64,000 nucleotides of DNA from Myxococcus qinghaiensis (GCF_024198215.1 NZ_JAKCFA010000019.1:1-64000); one strand, 5' to 3'. Positions 48,254-58,528 are shown, counted from the first letter of the stretch. Translations and numbers: made by a program. Notes: a model not told the origin generated them from the sequence alone.

Positions 48254-48765
48254 TACGGCACCTCCTGGCGGAGCTGCTCGGAGGTGACGCGCGTGTCCAA
48301 CACCTCCTCGAAGGTGACGGTGGCGGTGTAGACGAGGACGCGGCCGTCGACGGCGAGCTGGCGGTACTGGAACTCCACGCTGGCGACGACGCACTCCACG
48401 GTGAGGACGCCGGGCCAGAGGACGAGGACGCGCGGGGGGGCCGTTGCCAGCACACCCTCGGTACCCGCCGGAGGCACGGTGAGCGCGCGCAAGAAGGCAC
48501 GGAACGCCATGATGTTGGACGTGTCGGCCTGCTGGGTGGCGAAGAAGGCGTCCAGGTAGAACTCCACGCCCGAGAGCTGCCGGTTGGAGGTGCCCTGAAA
48601 CTGGAGCACCTGGTGCGAGAGGCCCGGCACCGCCAGGCGGTTCCAGTTCACCTGGAGCTTCTCGGTGAGCTGCGACGGGTTGAAGAGGCACTCCATGGCC
48701 TCGCCTGTGAGGACATTCACGAGGTGGCAGCGAGGAGGACGGGCGAGGCCAGCAGCGATGGACAC
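48253..48765 (-). CDS. CIS tube-type tail protein
   Basis: 170 residues. [46 protein letters not shown] is the conserved core of the CIS_tube family (tube initiator in extracellular contractile injection systems and related phages). It is followed directly by the LysM, gpD and gpV genes, the standard order. The shared architecture with eCIS gives this tail module an ancestral link to injection systems, though capsid genes show this element is phage-like. Confidence 0.75.
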   Translation of the reverse strand: MSIAAGLARPPRCHLVNVLTGEAMECLFNPSQLTEKLQVNWNRLAVPGLSHQVLQFQGTSNRQLSGVEFYLDAFFATQQADTSNIMAFRAFLRALTVPPAGTEGVLATAPPRVLVLWPGVLTVECVVASVEFQYRQLAVDGRVLVYTATVTFEEVLDTRVTSEQLRQEVP

Positions 48766-48780
48766 GTAGGGGCCTGCCTT

Positions 48781-51465
48781 TCAGTAAGACGCCATGGGGG
48801 AGAAGCTGCGGGAGGCGGCGTCCCTCTCCGCGCGCGCCGTGGCCTGGGCAAGCACCTCTCCGTCCACCTGGACACTCACGAGGACGGGCGCGGCGGGAGG
48901 CACGTCGGGCTGCGAAGAGCGCACCTCGGGTTGGGGTAGCGAGGCCTGGAGGGCCGCCACCGCTGGCATGGACGAGGACTCCAAGGGCCAGTCCACCGGC
49001 GAGGTGGAGGCCGTGGAGGCGACGGGCGCCGGGGCCGAGCCGGGGGAGTCCTCGAGGCCGAAGGCGACGGACAAGTCCCGGTGGAGGGTAAGCCGGGCCG
49101 TCCGCAGCGCCTGCTGGAGGCCGGTGTCCTTGCCGAAGAGGCTCGCTACGGCGTCCACGACGCCGAGGATTGCGCCCACCAACTCCAAGAGGACGCCGGA
49201 GATGGCGTCCACCACCCCGAAGACGATGAGCTTCAGGCCCGTCCACGCCTCGGCCCAGTTGCCGGTGAGGGCTCCGCTCAGCGTCAACACCACGCCCCAG
49301 AAGACGTCGAGGATGCCGGAGAAGGCCGCCAGGGCCGCGTTGAGGATGCCCCCCACCACCGACACCACGAGGGAGACGGCGGACACCAACACGCCCACGA
49401 CGGTGGTGATGTTGCCGATGGCAAACCCAAGGGCTTCCCCCATGAGCGTCCACCCACTGGTGCCCTGCTGCACAGCGGAGGTGGTGCCAAAAAGGCCCGA
49501 GAGTGCCCCGCCGAGGACGCGGCCCAGGTGCGCCAGGCTGCCCAGGAGGACGTCGACGCCGGCCTTCATGTAGTGCCATTGCCCCGCCAGGCCTTCCGCC
49601 ACCTCTGCACCGGCCGTCATGCCCATGACGACGAAGTCGAAGACGCGGGCGAGGGCGCGGCCCACCGTGGCCCCCGCGTCGCCGAAAGCGGCGAACTTCG
49701 CCGCTGCTGTGGCCGCGTCGTCCCTCTCGGAGAGGAAGCCCAACGCCTCGCCCACTCGCCGCAACGTCGCCTGGAAGGCATCGAGGGTGGGGCGCGCAGC
49801 TTCGAGTCCGGAGGAGAAGCCGTCGGCGATGCCCGAGAAGAAGCTGTGGATGCGATGGCCCCACAGGTAGACGTTGATGAGGAAGTCCTTCAGCCCGGCA
49901 TTCTCAGCGCGGCTCAGCTCCTCCCTCACGGCGCCGGAGAAGCCGCCGTCCTCGAAGAGCTGAACGAGGCCGCGGAAGGCGAGCGTCACCTGCTCCTGCA
50001 CACGCCGCGCGAAGTCGCCCAGGCCCCCGAGGTTGTGACGGAAGGCGTAGGCGAGGCCGGCCACGGCGACGCCCAGGAGGACGACAGCGCCCACGGCTGG
50101 AAGCACCGTGGCCAGGAGGCCGCCCAGCGTGAAGCCCAGCACCTTGAGGCCCACCACCAGCAGCGCCAGGCCCACCTTCGCGGCGATGACGGCGCCGACA
50201 AGGGTGATGATGCCGCCAGCTCCGAGCGCGAAGACTGCGAAGGCGCGCTTCACCGGGCCGGGCAAGGCCTGGAAGACACCCAGCACCTGCTGCACCGCGC
50301 TGGCGACGAGGGTGACGAGGGGTTTCAGCACCTGGCTGAAGGGCTCCCCCAGGACGATGGCCAGCGTCTCCAGGTTGCCGGCCAGCAGCGTCTTCTGTCC
50401 CTCATAGGTGTCCAGCATCTGCTTGCGGAACGCCTCGGCCGTGCCGCCCGCATTCTTGAACGCACCGCGCAGGTACTCGAGGGCCTCGGCGCCGCGGACG
50501 ACTTCACCTGTGTCCTTGCGGATGCCGTTGGTGAACTGCGTGAGGATGGCATTCACACCGCCGAGGGCTTCGCGGCCGAACGCCTTCAGAAGGAAGGCGC
50601 TGCGCTGCGCCTCCGTCATGCGGCTGAGGGCTGGCGACAGCTTGTCGAGGATGTCGAGGAAGCTGAGGAAGTTGCCGCTGGAGTCGGTGACGGCAACGCC
50701 CAGGCCACGCAAGTGCTTCTGGACCTCTGGGTCCGCCATCCGCTCCATGGCGACAGCCACGGCGGTGGAAGCGCGCTCCACGCCGGGGACGACATTCTTC
50801 ACAAGGCCCAGGGCGATGAGTGTCTCGGGCAGGGACTGATTGAGGGCCTGCGCGCCACGCGCGGCGGTGCCGAGGGCCAGGGGCAACTCATTGGCGCTGA
50901 GGGCGAAGACGTTGACGGCCTGGAGCATCTGGTCGACGGAGAGGGCGGCGCCGTCCACGGAGATGCCGAAGGCCTTCATCGCCTGCGACGCGAGGCCCGC
51001 CGCACCTTGGGGCGTCAGCTCCCCCAGTGAGCCCCCGGCCAAGTCGAGTACGGGCTCCAGCAGCTTCATGGCCTCAGCGGCGCTGAAGCCGGCCTGGGTG
51101 AGTTCGCGCAGGCCCAGCACGGACTCGGTGGGCGTGAATTGCGTGGCGAGGCTTGCCTTGATGGCCGCGTCACGCAGCTGCCCAAGCACCTCGGCCGAGG
51201 CGCCAGAGACGGCGGCCACGCCCGCCACGGCCTGCTCGAACTCACCGGCGGCGTTGGCCAGGGACAGTGACGCGCCGATGGTGACGGCACCGGCCGTGAA
51301 GAGGGCCATGGCGACGCCGAGCCGTTGGAAGGCGCCCTCGATGCGTGCGGTGCCCAACCCCACGCGCCTGTCGAGGCTCATGAAGTTGCGCTCGACACCT
51401 TGGAAGGTGCCAGAGGCCAAGTCTCGTGCCGTGAAGACGAAGCCCAGGCCGACGTTGTTGAGCAT
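48781..51465 (-). CDS. Tail tape measure protein
   Basis: 894 residues. The N-terminal part holds the TIGR01760-type core (VAMALFTAGAVTIGASLSLANAAGEFEQAVAGVAAVSGASAEVLGQLRDAAIKA) and the AAGLASQAMKAFGISV motif. Several long hydrophobic segments lie between about residues 400 and 480 and again at 690-760, as in other tape measures that enter the membrane during DNA entry. It sets tail length; by the usual proportion (about 1.5 angstroms per residue) the tail would be roughly 130 nm. The gene lies directly after the chaperone frameshift pair. Confidence 0.8.
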   Translation of the reverse strand: MLNNVGLGFVFTARDLASGTFQGVERNFMSLDRRVGLGTARIEGAFQRLGVAMALFTAGAVTIGASLSLANAAGEFEQAVAGVAAVSGASAEVLGQLRDAAIKASLATQFTPTESVLGLRELTQAGFSAAEAMKLLEPVLDLAGGSLGELTPQGAAGLASQAMKAFGISVDGAALSVDQMLQAVNVFALSANELPLALGTAARGAQALNQSLPETLIALGLVKNVVPGVERASTAVAVAMERMADPEVQKHLRGLGVAVTDSSGNFLSFLDILDKLSPALSRMTEAQRSAFLLKAFGREALGGVNAILTQFTNGIRKDTGEVVRGAEALEYLRGAFKNAGGTAEAFRKQMLDTYEGQKTLLAGNLETLAIVLGEPFSQVLKPLVTLVASAVQQVLGVFQALPGPVKRAFAVFALGAGGIITLVGAVIAAKVGLALLVVGLKVLGFTLGGLLATVLPAVGAVVLLGVAVAGLAYAFRHNLGGLGDFARRVQEQVTLAFRGLVQLFEDGGFSGAVREELSRAENAGLKDFLINVYLWGHRIHSFFSGIADGFSSGLEAARPTLDAFQATLRRVGEALGFLSERDDAATAAAKFAAFGDAGATVGRALARVFDFVVMGMTAGAEVAEGLAGQWHYMKAGVDVLLGSLAHLGRVLGGALSGLFGTTSAVQQGTSGWTLMGEALGFAIGNITTVVGVLVSAVSLVVSVVGGILNAALAAFSGILDVFWGVVLTLSGALTGNWAEAWTGLKLIVFGVVDAISGVLLELVGAILGVVDAVASLFGKDTGLQQALRTARLTLHRDLSVAFGLEDSPGSAPAPVASTASTSPVDWPLESSSMPAVAALQASLPQPEVRSSQPDVPPAAPVLVSVQVDGEVLAQATARAERDAASRSFSPMASY

Positions 51466-51468
51466 GCG

Positions 51469-51774
51469 CTACCTCCGCTTCGCGGCCTTCTCCAACGCCT
51501 TCGCCTCGTGGGCGCGCTGCTGGCCCATGCGCTCGACGAGCCAGTCCCTGTCCGAAGTGGGCAGCTCCAATGCGTCACCGAGGGGAGCTGCGAGGCCGCT
51601 GCCGCCGTGCTGGTGCCAGCACAACTGGAAGAGGCCCTCGCGCCACGTCTCCAGCGTCACGCCGGGGAAGAGGTGGAGCGCTCCCGGCGCCTCGTCGTCC
51701 GCTGCTTCCCCGGAAGGAAGAAGCCCCGGTCGAAAGGGAGTTCCACGTCCTGGCGCATGAGGCACTCGGGGCAC
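51469..51774 (-). CDS. Tail assembly chaperone, frameshifted extension (T part)
   Basis: The open frame of about 100 codons overlaps the end of the upstream chaperone gene by about 118 bases in the -1 frame and has no good start of its own. After the overlap it reads [24 protein letters not shown] and ends in [10 protein letters not shown], four bases before the tape measure start. Position, overlap and frame relation match the G/GT arrangement known from lambda and from contractile phages. It is therefore probably made only as a fusion with the upstream protein. Confidence 0.65.
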   Translation of the reverse strand: MPRVPHAPGRGTPFRPGLLPSGEAADDEAPGALHLFPGVTLETWREGLFQLCWHQHGGSGLAAPLGDALELPTSDRDWLVERMGQQRAHEAKALEKAAKRR

Positions 51775-52430
51775 TCGACTTCGAGGGTGGTGTCCACGCC
51801 GCAGTCGACGGCGTCAAACTCGTCGACGAGGAAGTCCGCGTCGCGCAGGCTCAAGTCCTCGAGGAAGCGGCGCTTGTCGCGCGCGTCCACGCCGTCAACG
51901 TCCAGTACCCGGTAGGCGAGGACGGAGGACAGCAGCTTCTCCGGCGCCGCGCGCTGGAGCTGCGGCAGCCGCCGCTCATCCTCACCCGTCAGAAGCTTGA
52001 AGCGCACGCGCTTGCCGGCGTCGGGCAGGCTCGTCTCGAAGCGGTTGCCGGCCATGAAGGCCGCGCGGCTGGCGTCCGAGAGGACGCGCACCGGCAGCTG
52101 CGTCAAATCCAGCTCCCAGTCGATGCGGGCGCGGCAGGCGGCATTCTGGCAGGGGACGGCGAAGACGTACTCGGGGCCGTAGGTGTGGACGCGCACCTGG
52201 AGCAGGGCGAAGAAGCGGTCCCCCTGCAGCACCTGGCCCCAGTCCACCTTCCCGTCGGCGAAGGCGTAGGGGCCTGCCTCCAGCAGCTCCTCCCAACATG
52301 CGGAGAGCAGCTCATCCACCTGGCCGCCGCTCTTCGCCAGCTTGCGGTCAGCGAGGACCCGCTCCTCCCGCACCTTCATGCCGCGGATGCGGCCCGTCAG
52401 CCCCGAGGGGCATGAGATGATGTTCGCCAT
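51657..52430 (-). CDS. Tail assembly chaperone (G part)
   Basis: 257 residues from ATG 52430, with TGGAGG six bases upstream and motif A before it. It begins [24 protein letters not shown], like T4 gp26/gp51-type and other tail assembly proteins that open with a Pro-Ser-Gly and a positively charged helix. A CQNAAC and a CPEC pair form a likely zinc site in the second half. It heads the tape-measure block. A -1 frameshift near its end would join it to the T part. Confidence 0.65.
   Translation of the reverse strand: MANIISCPSGLTGRIRGMKVREERVLADRKLAKSGGQVDELLSACWEELLEAGPYAFADGKVDWGQVLQGDRFFALLQVRVHTYGPEYVFAVPCQNAACRARIDWELDLTQLPVRVLSDASRAAFMAGNRFETSLPDAGKRVRFKLLTGEDERRLPQLQRAAPEKLLSSVLAYRVLDVDGVDARDKRRFLEDLSLRDADFLVDEFDAVDCGVDTTLEVECPECLMRQDVELPFDRGFFLPGKQRTTRRRERSTSSPA
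51705..51711 (-). other. Candidate slippery site for -1 frameshifting
   Basis: On the coding strand the zero frame reads CCG GGG AAG, giving the heptamer G-GGG-AAG. A slip by one base lets the P-site tRNA re-pair fully with GGG and continues in the T frame with GAA GCA. A GC-rich stretch with the palindrome GGAGCGCTCC follows within 25 bases. Other sites in the overlap are possible. Confidence 0.4.
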
Positions 52431-52446
52431 GTCCTTCCTCCAGGAA

Positions 52447-52479
52447 AGACAAAGGCCTCGAACTACAAATCGGGGACAT
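52447..52479 (-). promoter_or_regulatory. Motif A, copy 2 (upstream of tail chaperone block)
   Basis: ATGTCCCCGATTT, nine bases, AGGCCTTTGTCT on the minus strand, same length as copies 1 and 4. It ends 16 bases before the start codon. The plus-strand GIY-YIG-like gene begins 44 bases to its right, so the motif lies in a divergent control region. Confidence 0.65.
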
Positions 52480-52522
52480 CTGACGAGTTTGAGCGATACC
52501 ACTCCGTTGGGAAGGGAGCCCT

Positions 52523-53056
52523 ATGGCACAGAAGAAGAGCCAGTTTGAGATGAAGGCGTTCGAGGTTCATGGTCCATTCGAAGTGCCATTGGAGCCTGGA
52601 AAGCATGGGAAGATGGTTGCTCGCGACCTGTCTGGGTTTTGGACTGGAGTCGGCGATGTGCGGTGGATGCGAGGGGTCTACGTGTTCGCAATGCGCGCCG
52701 GTCGCGGCTATACACCTCTCTACGTTGGCAAGGCCGCAGAGCAGTCTTTTGAAGACGAGACTTTTGCTCTTCACAAGCTTGCCCACCACTATGGACCGAC
52801 GCTCCTGGACTACAAGCGTGGCCAGCCGGTCATGTTTTTCATCGCGCACCCCTTAAGCAGAGGCGCAGTAAACAAGCGGCTCATCGACCAGGTTGAGACC
52901 TTCATGATCGACGCCGCTTCGGCAAAAAATCCAAGCCTCAGTAACGTTCGTAAGAAGCAGGTCCACAAGTGGCGGGTATGTGGGGTTGTTCGTGGACGGC
53001 GCGGCGAGGCGACTCGCTCGACTGGTGCACTGAAGAAGGCAGTGGGGCTCTGGTAG
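52523..53056 (+). CDS. GIY-YIG-like protein, cargo gene inside the tail cluster
   Basis: 177 residues from ATG 52523 with GGGAAGGGAG upstream. The pair of short strands GVYVFAMRAG and PLYVGKA corresponds to the GIY and YIG motifs of the GIY-YIG nuclease fold, followed by ETFALHKLAHHYG, which supplies a possible metal-binding region. The catalytic Arg and Glu cannot be placed with certainty, so activity is uncertain. It is the only plus-strand gene between tail tube and chaperone. Its coding style is less GC-biased, which fits a moron or anti-phage cargo gene. Confidence 0.55.
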   Translation: MAQKKSQFEMKAFEVHGPFEVPLEPGKHGKMVARDLSGFWTGVGDVRWMRGVYVFAMRAGRGYTPLYVGKAAEQSFEDETFALHKLAHHYGPTLLDYKRGQPVMFFIAHPLSRGAVNKRLIDQVETFMIDAASAKNPSLSNVRKKQVHKWRVCGVVRGRRGEATRSTGALKKAVGLW

Positions 53057-53071
53057 ATATGTAGCCTGCCG

Positions 53072-53533
<462 letters not shown>

Positions 53534-53544
53534 GGCCAGGCTCC

Positions 53545-55759
53545 TTACAAGCCCGCCGAAGCCAGCTCGGCTTCGAGGGCGCGGGTGTCCTGGGCGATGC
53601 GCAGGACAATGAATTCGGCGGGCTTGTTGGTGGCGAGCCCGATGCGCGCCACCAGCTTTCCGGCGAAGACGACGGACGGTGGGTTGAGGGCGTCTGAGAC
53701 GTCGGCGAAGAAGGCCTTGGCGGGCTCCTGGCTGCGGAAGGCCCCGTTCTTCATCTGCGCGAGGAGGAAGGCGGCAATGGAGCGCCGCACCTGCGCGCGC
53801 AGCCCCTCCGTGTTGTTGCGGTGCCTGGCGAACTGCAAACCGGACTTGAGGCTGCGCTCGATAAAGGACACCCCGCGCCGCTCGGCGACGTAAGGGAAGT
53901 TCCCGCTGGCCTTCAGCGTGCGGCTGCCGTCGATGAAGCGCGGCAGGCCAGGCCCGGTGGTGAGAGGGTTGATGCGGTGGGGATAGACGACGTCCCGCTT
54001 CTTCTCTTCCAGCGTCTCTTTGGACTCGAAGCCCAGGACGCCGAACATGCGCCCGGCTTCGATGCCCGCGGGCGCCTCATACACACCACCGGGGCGCGCG
54101 CCGTCGTTGCGCGCGAAGACGCCGGCGATGATGCCGGAGGGCGGGACAACGAGCTGCTCGACGTTGCCGAAGACGCCGCGGGCGGGGTTGAGCACCGTGA
54201 CGCGGGGCCAGTAGAGGGCCGCGTGCTCAGAGAGCCCTTCGAGGGCGGCCTCCTGCGAGACGTAGGAGACGATGTCCGTGGCGCTGTAGCCCGCGGGCGA
54301 GTCGAGGACGGCGAAGACGAGGCCGTCGCGCGCCACCTCGCAGTAGCGCACCATGGCGTTGTGGACGGCGGGCGTGGCGCGCCCGGGCACCAGGAGGAGG
54401 GAGAGGTCCTGCACGGCGTCGAGCGCGTAAAAGGCCGCTCCGGCCGGCCTCGGAGCCGATGAAGTCCGTGTCGTCCAGGCCGACGAGGCCGTCCGCACCA
54501 CCCGAGAGGGCCACCGTCTGCACGTCCGGAATCGCGTCCAACACCATGAAGGCCCGGACGTAGGTGGAGCCGGTGCGCTCGTCATTGAGGACGCGCTCGA
54601 CGTAGCGTGCGTCGCCCTGGGCCGAGGAGAGGTTGGGGAAGGACTCGCGGTAGGCGCCGTCCTCGAGGACGAGGACGTCGAAGGTTTCGGGAGCTCCATT
54701 CGTCGGGGGCCGCACCTCCACCTCGAGGCGGTTGGCGTAGGCGCCTGCATCCCTGGCCTCCAGGTGGAGGACGTCGGTGGCGCCGGAGGCGTCGCCCGTG
54801 TGCAGCAGCGCGTCGAGTCCGAGGCCGGAGCCCGCGTCTCCCTGCACACGCAAGGAGGCACCAGGCCCCGTGGACTGGGTGAGCAACTGCAGGGCCCCCA
54901 GGGAGGACGGTGCCACTCGGACACCCGCCACCGCCGCCTCCACAAGGGCGCGCACCTCGGCCAACTCGACGGCGCGCAGTCTCTGGACGTTGCCGCTCCC
55001 CACCTGCGGGCCGCCCGCGAAGCCGAAGACGGTGTTGGCCACCGCGTCGCCCACCTCCAGGCGGCTGGAGGCGCCCTGGGTGTCGCTGGCGATTCTCAGC
55101 ACACCGGCCTCCACGGTGGCGCGTCCGCCGATGAGTCCCGCGTTGAGGACGGCGGCCACCTCCTGGGCAGTGGCCTGGGCGATGTCGCCGAAGTCCTCCT
55201 CGCTGAAGGGGATGAAGACGTCCCGCCCGTCGTCGACGCGCACCCGGAGCGACTGCCCGGCGGTGAGGGTGTAGGGGCCGGGGCGGCCCGCGGAGACGGA
55301 AGCCGCGGTGCCGGAGAAGACGACGTCCACCGCCTCGGCGCCGTTGGAGGACACCTCCAGGCGCTGGCCGTCGGCCAGGGTGAAAGGGGGACGCAAGGTG
55401 CCGCGCACGACGGCGGGCGTGGGCCCGCCGCCCGTGGTGAGGGCTGCCGCAGCAGGCGTGGCCGTGTGCGACTCAGGGTTTGAGGCGTCCTCGTAGTGGG
55501 CGGTGCGGACCGCCCACAAGTGAGTCCCTCCGTTCTCGAAGAAGCCCATGGCGGCGAGGGCCAAGTCGGCGTCCGGCGTGAAGCGGCCGAAGGTGGCCTG
55601 GTACTCCTCGAAGGAGGTGCACAGCACCGCCTGGCCGATGGGGCCGCGCTCCGCCAGGCCCACGGCACCCGCCACGGAAGTGGGCGCCGAGGGAATGCCA
55701 CGGACGCGCGGCTCCTCCTCCTCTACGACGATTTTCGACGACAGCAACTCACGACTCAT
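53545..55759 (-). pseudogene. Tail sheath protein gene with a frameshift
   Basis: The first frame (start ATG 55759) gives VRGIPSAPTSVAGAVGLAERGP at its N-terminus and runs to [11 protein letters not shown]. The second frame continues [20 protein letters not shown], then the C-terminal [29 protein letters not shown] and the [16 protein letters not shown] core of the sheath family. Together they make one 737-residue sheath with a large inserted beta-rich domain (about residues 90-300). The break lies in a GGCCGGCCGG run at 54440-54450, where removing one base restores the frame. It is a true mutation, a sequencing error, or very unlikely a recoding site. Confidence 0.8.
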
Positions 55760-56085
55760 GAGGCACCTCGCTTCTTGCGGGACGCGCGCGCCGACACCTC
55801 CGGCGCGTCAGAGGGTGGCGACGACGGCGGGGCCGTGGGGGCTTGCCGTTTCAGGGCGACTTCGCCGCGGCGAATGGCAGCAGCCACCGCGGGCACGCAG
55901 AGAGTGGCCTCGGGCACGTCCTCCAGCGACACACCCGTGGCCAGGGTGAGGGAGGAGGGCAGGCGTCGGCCGCCACGGCCTGGCTGCACGCCGCAGGCGC
56001 ACTCGCCGCGCGCGACGCAGTACGACTCATGGGGCAGGAGGAAGGTGACGAGCCTGCCCAGGGCGTTGGTGAGGGTGACACTCAT
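55756..56085 (-). CDS. Small hypothetical protein before the sheath gene
   Basis: 109 residues; its stop overlaps the sheath start by four bases and its own start overlaps the previous gene likewise. The N-terminal half contains a short cysteine group (SYCVARGECACGVQ) and the C-terminus is a Pro/Ser/Lys-rich tail. In this position phages often encode a head-tail or sheath-associated accessory protein. No family is recognised. Confidence 0.55.
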   Translation of the reverse strand: MSVTLTNALGRLVTFLLPHESYCVARGECACGVQPGRGGRRLPSSLTLATGVSLEDVPEATLCVPAVAAAIRRGEVALKRQAPTAPPSSPPSDAPEVSARASRKKRGAS

Positions 56086-56984
56086 GAGGTGCCTCCAGAG
56101 AGAGAGTCCGTTTCGAGGTGAGTCCCGGCGACGGCCTTGCCGAGGTCGAGGGGCAGGCCCGAGTCCACGTCGAAGCCGCGCACCACCAAGCCCCAGGTGA
56201 AGGCGCGCACGTCGTCGCGGCTGCCGAGCTGCGTGCGCACCTCGCCGTCCGCGTCCATCTCCCAGCGGACGGTGCCGCGCGAGGCGTCCTCGGCGTCCCT
56301 CGGCATGGCCAGCCAGCGGTTGCGGTTGAGGAAGGTGGCCACGGCGGCCATGAGGTTGAAGAGCTCGGCGGTGCGCTCGGAGGCCGCCGTGAGGGTGAAG
56401 GCCAGGTCCACCGTGTACGCGGGGCGCCTGCGCACCAGCTCCGCGCCGGAGGGGCCCTGCACGACGTCCTCGTGCAACACGTTGGTGGAGTAGCGACGAC
56501 TCTCGCGCATCGTGGGGCCTGACAGCACCACCGAGGGCAGCGAGGCCATGGCGATGACGTTGAGGTTGCCTGCCACCGTGTCGTCGTAGTCGACGGAGAC
56601 GCTGGCGCTGACGTTGGCTACCACCTGGCGCTTCAGCTCGCGCAGCAGCGTCCGCACGAGGCGGGTGAGGTCCGCTTCCTTCGCGACGCGTGGGCGCAGG
56701 TAGCGGTACGCCCCCGAGAGGACGGCGGCCTCGCCTGGAATGGGGAGTCCGTCCGCGGAGAGGTTGAGCAGCTCCACGTCGACGGTGCCCACCGCGTGGG
56801 CCGGCGTCCTCACGTCCGCGAAGTGGGTGCCCGACTCCACACGAAGCGACAGCACTTCGGCGGGCACTCCTCCCAGGCGCACGGCCACCCGCGCGGCGAA
56901 GCCAGTGCCGGCGAGCCGGAGAATGTCTCCGCCGCTGGTGGGGCCCGAGGAGGGCGTCACGGAGGTGAGGGAGGGGAGGGCCAC
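56082..56984 (-). CDS. Structural protein with IPT/TIG domain
   Basis: 300 residues. Residues about 5-95 form an IPT/TIG immunoglobulin-like domain ([29 protein letters not shown]). The rest ([24 protein letters not shown], then [34 protein letters not shown]) resembles neck or tail-terminator proteins of contractile phages. Four-base overlap with the next gene. Ig-like decoration domains of this kind are frequent on virion proteins and assist surface binding. Confidence 0.55.
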   Translation of the reverse strand: MALPSLTSVTPSSGPTSGGDILRLAGTGFAARVAVRLGGVPAEVLSLRVESGTHFADVRTPAHAVGTVDVELLNLSADGLPIPGEAAVLSGAYRYLRPRVAKEADLTRLVRTLLRELKRQVVANVSASVSVDYDDTVAGNLNVIAMASLPSVVLSGPTMRESRRYSTNVLHEDVVQGPSGAELVRRRPAYTVDLAFTLTAASERTAELFNLMAAVATFLNRNRWLAMPRDAEDASRGTVRWEMDADGEVRTQLGSRDDVRAFTWGLVVRGFDVDSGLPLDLGKAVAGTHLETDSLSGGTS

Positions 56985-57589
56985 TACCCGGGCCCTCCGA
57001 GGCCCAGCTCCTTCGCCACTCGCGCGAGGAAGCGGCGGCTGGCGCCCTGGCGAAACCGTGCGAAGGCCGGCCGCAGGAAGGGCCGCGCTGGCGTCTGAGT
57101 CACAATGACGCTGCGGCCCCTGCCGCTGTTACGCGACTCGCCGGCCAGGCCGGCCTGGCGCAGCAGCGCGAAGAGGAAGCGCCGCATCTTCGGCGTCATG
57201 GGGATGACGACGGGCGGGCCTCCGTACTCCTGGAGCTGCGCCACGTCGACGAGGGACTCGCCGTCCGGGCTCTTCGCCGAGCGCGACACGCCGATGAAGG
57301 CCTCGTCGCCCTCCACGACGACGGAGATGGAGTTGCGCAGCGCGCCCGAGACGAGGAGGGACTTCGTCCCGCTGAAGCCCGCGAGCTGGCGCGCCGCGAG
57401 CGTGAGGGGCGAGGGCGGGCGGAGCGGCTCGCCACCCGGTGCCTGCTGGGTGAGGCCCTGCACCACCTCCTTGCGCAGGGCGTGCGCCTCCTGGCGCAGC
57501 GCCGTCTGGAGCGCACCCTCAAGACGCGACGAGCCCGCCGCCAGCAGTTGGCGGGCCCGTTCCCAGTCTCCGGTGCGCGAGACGGCCAT
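56984..57589 (-). CDS. Phage virion morphogenesis / gp10-like protein
   Basis: 201 residues from ATG 57589. [27 protein letters not shown] then [16 protein letters not shown] and [10 protein letters not shown] are typical of the HK97 gp10/Mu gpG virion morphogenesis family, which helps complete the head-tail joint. The C-terminus is basic. Confidence 0.7.
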   Translation of the reverse strand: MAVSRTGDWERARQLLAAGSSRLEGALQTALRQEAHALRKEVVQGLTQQAPGGEPLRPPSPLTLAARQLAGFSGTKSLLVSGALRNSISVVVEGDEAFIGVSRSAKSPDGESLVDVAQLQEYGGPPVVIPMTPKMRRFLFALLRQAGLAGESRNSGRGRSVIVTQTPARPFLRPAFARFRQGASRRFLARVAKELGLGGPG

Positions 57590-57596
57590 GGACGCC

Positions 57597-58238
57597 TCAG
57601 CCCTGCTTGGCCCGCAGGTGGGGGACGTGCGAGTTGAGCCACTCCAGGGCCACGTTCGTGGCCTCACTCACCACCGCGCCGTGGCGGACGGACACGGAGG
57701 TGAGGGCCAGCGTGTGGGCGGCGACTTCCACGTCTTCCGGCCGGCAGCCGTAGTTCTTGAGGCCCTCGGCGATGGGGCGCACGGCGGGCAGGGTGCCGTA
57801 GCGCCAGGAGTGCAGCTCCAGGTTGCAGGTGTACGCCTCGGCCTCGTAGCGGGCGCGCGCTGCGGAGCTGGTGAGGTAGGCCAACTCGTAGCTGGGGCCC
57901 TCCTCGTCGTGCTGGACGACGTGCTGGTGCTCGTGGACGCACACCACCACCTGGGCCCACAAGTCCCAGCCCCCCTTCGGCACGCCCACCTCGAAGGGCA
58001 GGTAGAGGGTGCGGCCCACGGTGGTGGCGTACTTCTCCAGGAAGCGCTGCCTGTCGAGGATGCCCATGCGCTGCAGCGCCTCGGCCGCCAACTGCATTTC
58101 AAGGGAGTCCGACTTGCGCGCCGTCTTGGTGCGCAGGCGCGTCTGCATGTGCTGGTAGAAGGCCCACACCTCGGCGGGCTGGATGTCACGCTGGAAGAGA
58201 GTGCCCACGCCAGGCAGGGACTGGAGGTAGCCCTTCAC
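57597..58238 (-). CDS. Putative HExxH metallopeptidase in the head-tail region
   Basis: 213 residues from GTG 58238, overlapping the previous stop by four bases. It contains [19 protein letters not shown], an HExxH zinc motif (HEHQH) in a helix, followed 30 residues later by [10 protein letters not shown] with a glutamate suitable as third ligand. The architecture recalls small gluzincin-like peptidases. No signal peptide is present. In a phage structural block it might process head or tail proteins, or be a cargo toxin. I have not seen it as a standard head-tail gene. Confidence 0.55.
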   Translation of the reverse strand: MKGYLQSLPGVGTLFQRDIQPAEVWAFYQHMQTRLRTKTARKSDSLEMQLAAEALQRMGILDRQRFLEKYATTVGRTLYLPFEVGVPKGGWDLWAQVVVCVHEHQHVVQHDEEGPSYELAYLTSSAARARYEAEAYTCNLELHSWRYGTLPAVRPIAEGLKNYGCRPEDVEVAAHTLALTSVSVRHGAVVSEATNVALEWLNSHVPHLRAKQG

Positions 58239-58528
58239 AGGACACCGCCTTCCTCGGAGCCAGCGTCGACGGTGCCGGCGTCCACGGTGGTGGGCAGGCA
58301 CGTGTGGCCGGTGACGCCCTCCTCGTTGACGTAGTCGCAGGTGAAGGCGGCGTTGCTGTGCTCGCTGACCGCGTCGCAGTCGGCGAGCACCTGCCAGTTG
58401 CCGTCGCCGTTGCAGATTTCGGCGACATTGCCGGCGCAGCGCGTGGACACCGGCGCGCAGCCGTCCGGCGCGCGGCAGCGGGTGAGGAGGGCGGTGGCAA
58501 GGAGTGGGGCGAGAAGCAGTGCTTTCAT
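58235..58528 (-). CDS. Small Cys-rich exported protein
   Basis: 97 residues with an N-terminal hydrophobic signal ([15 protein letters not shown]) followed by TRC and then eight cysteines in the short mature part ([28 protein letters not shown]). The Cys spacing and DAGTVDAGS end are typical of myxobacterial surface proteins. Arg before the first Cys argues against a lipoprotein. Its overlap with the peptidase gene suggests the two are linked, perhaps as inhibitor and enzyme; that is speculation. Confidence 0.5.
   Translation of the reverse strand: MKALLLAPLLATALLTRCRAPDGCAPVSTRCAGNVAEICNGDGNWQVLADCDAVSEHSNAAFTCDYVNEEGVTGHTCLPTTVDAGTVDAGSEEGGVL

Noticed and set aside
47912-49864. A 650-residue minus-strand open frame through the tape measure region
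   Set aside because: Only its last 113 residues (the LysM part) are coding-like; the rest is a shadow of the tape measure and CIS tube genes, with Arg/Gly/Pro-rich text typical of GC-rich off-frames.
49081-51030. A 649-residue plus-strand open frame opposite the tape measure gene
   Set aside because: The composition is rich in Glu, Gly, His and Arg with no domain, and the opposite frame is a clear tape measure.
53545-55759. Programmed recoding as the explanation of the sheath frameshift
   Set aside because: There is no known precedent in sheath genes and no heptamer of the slippery type; mutation or sequence error is simpler.
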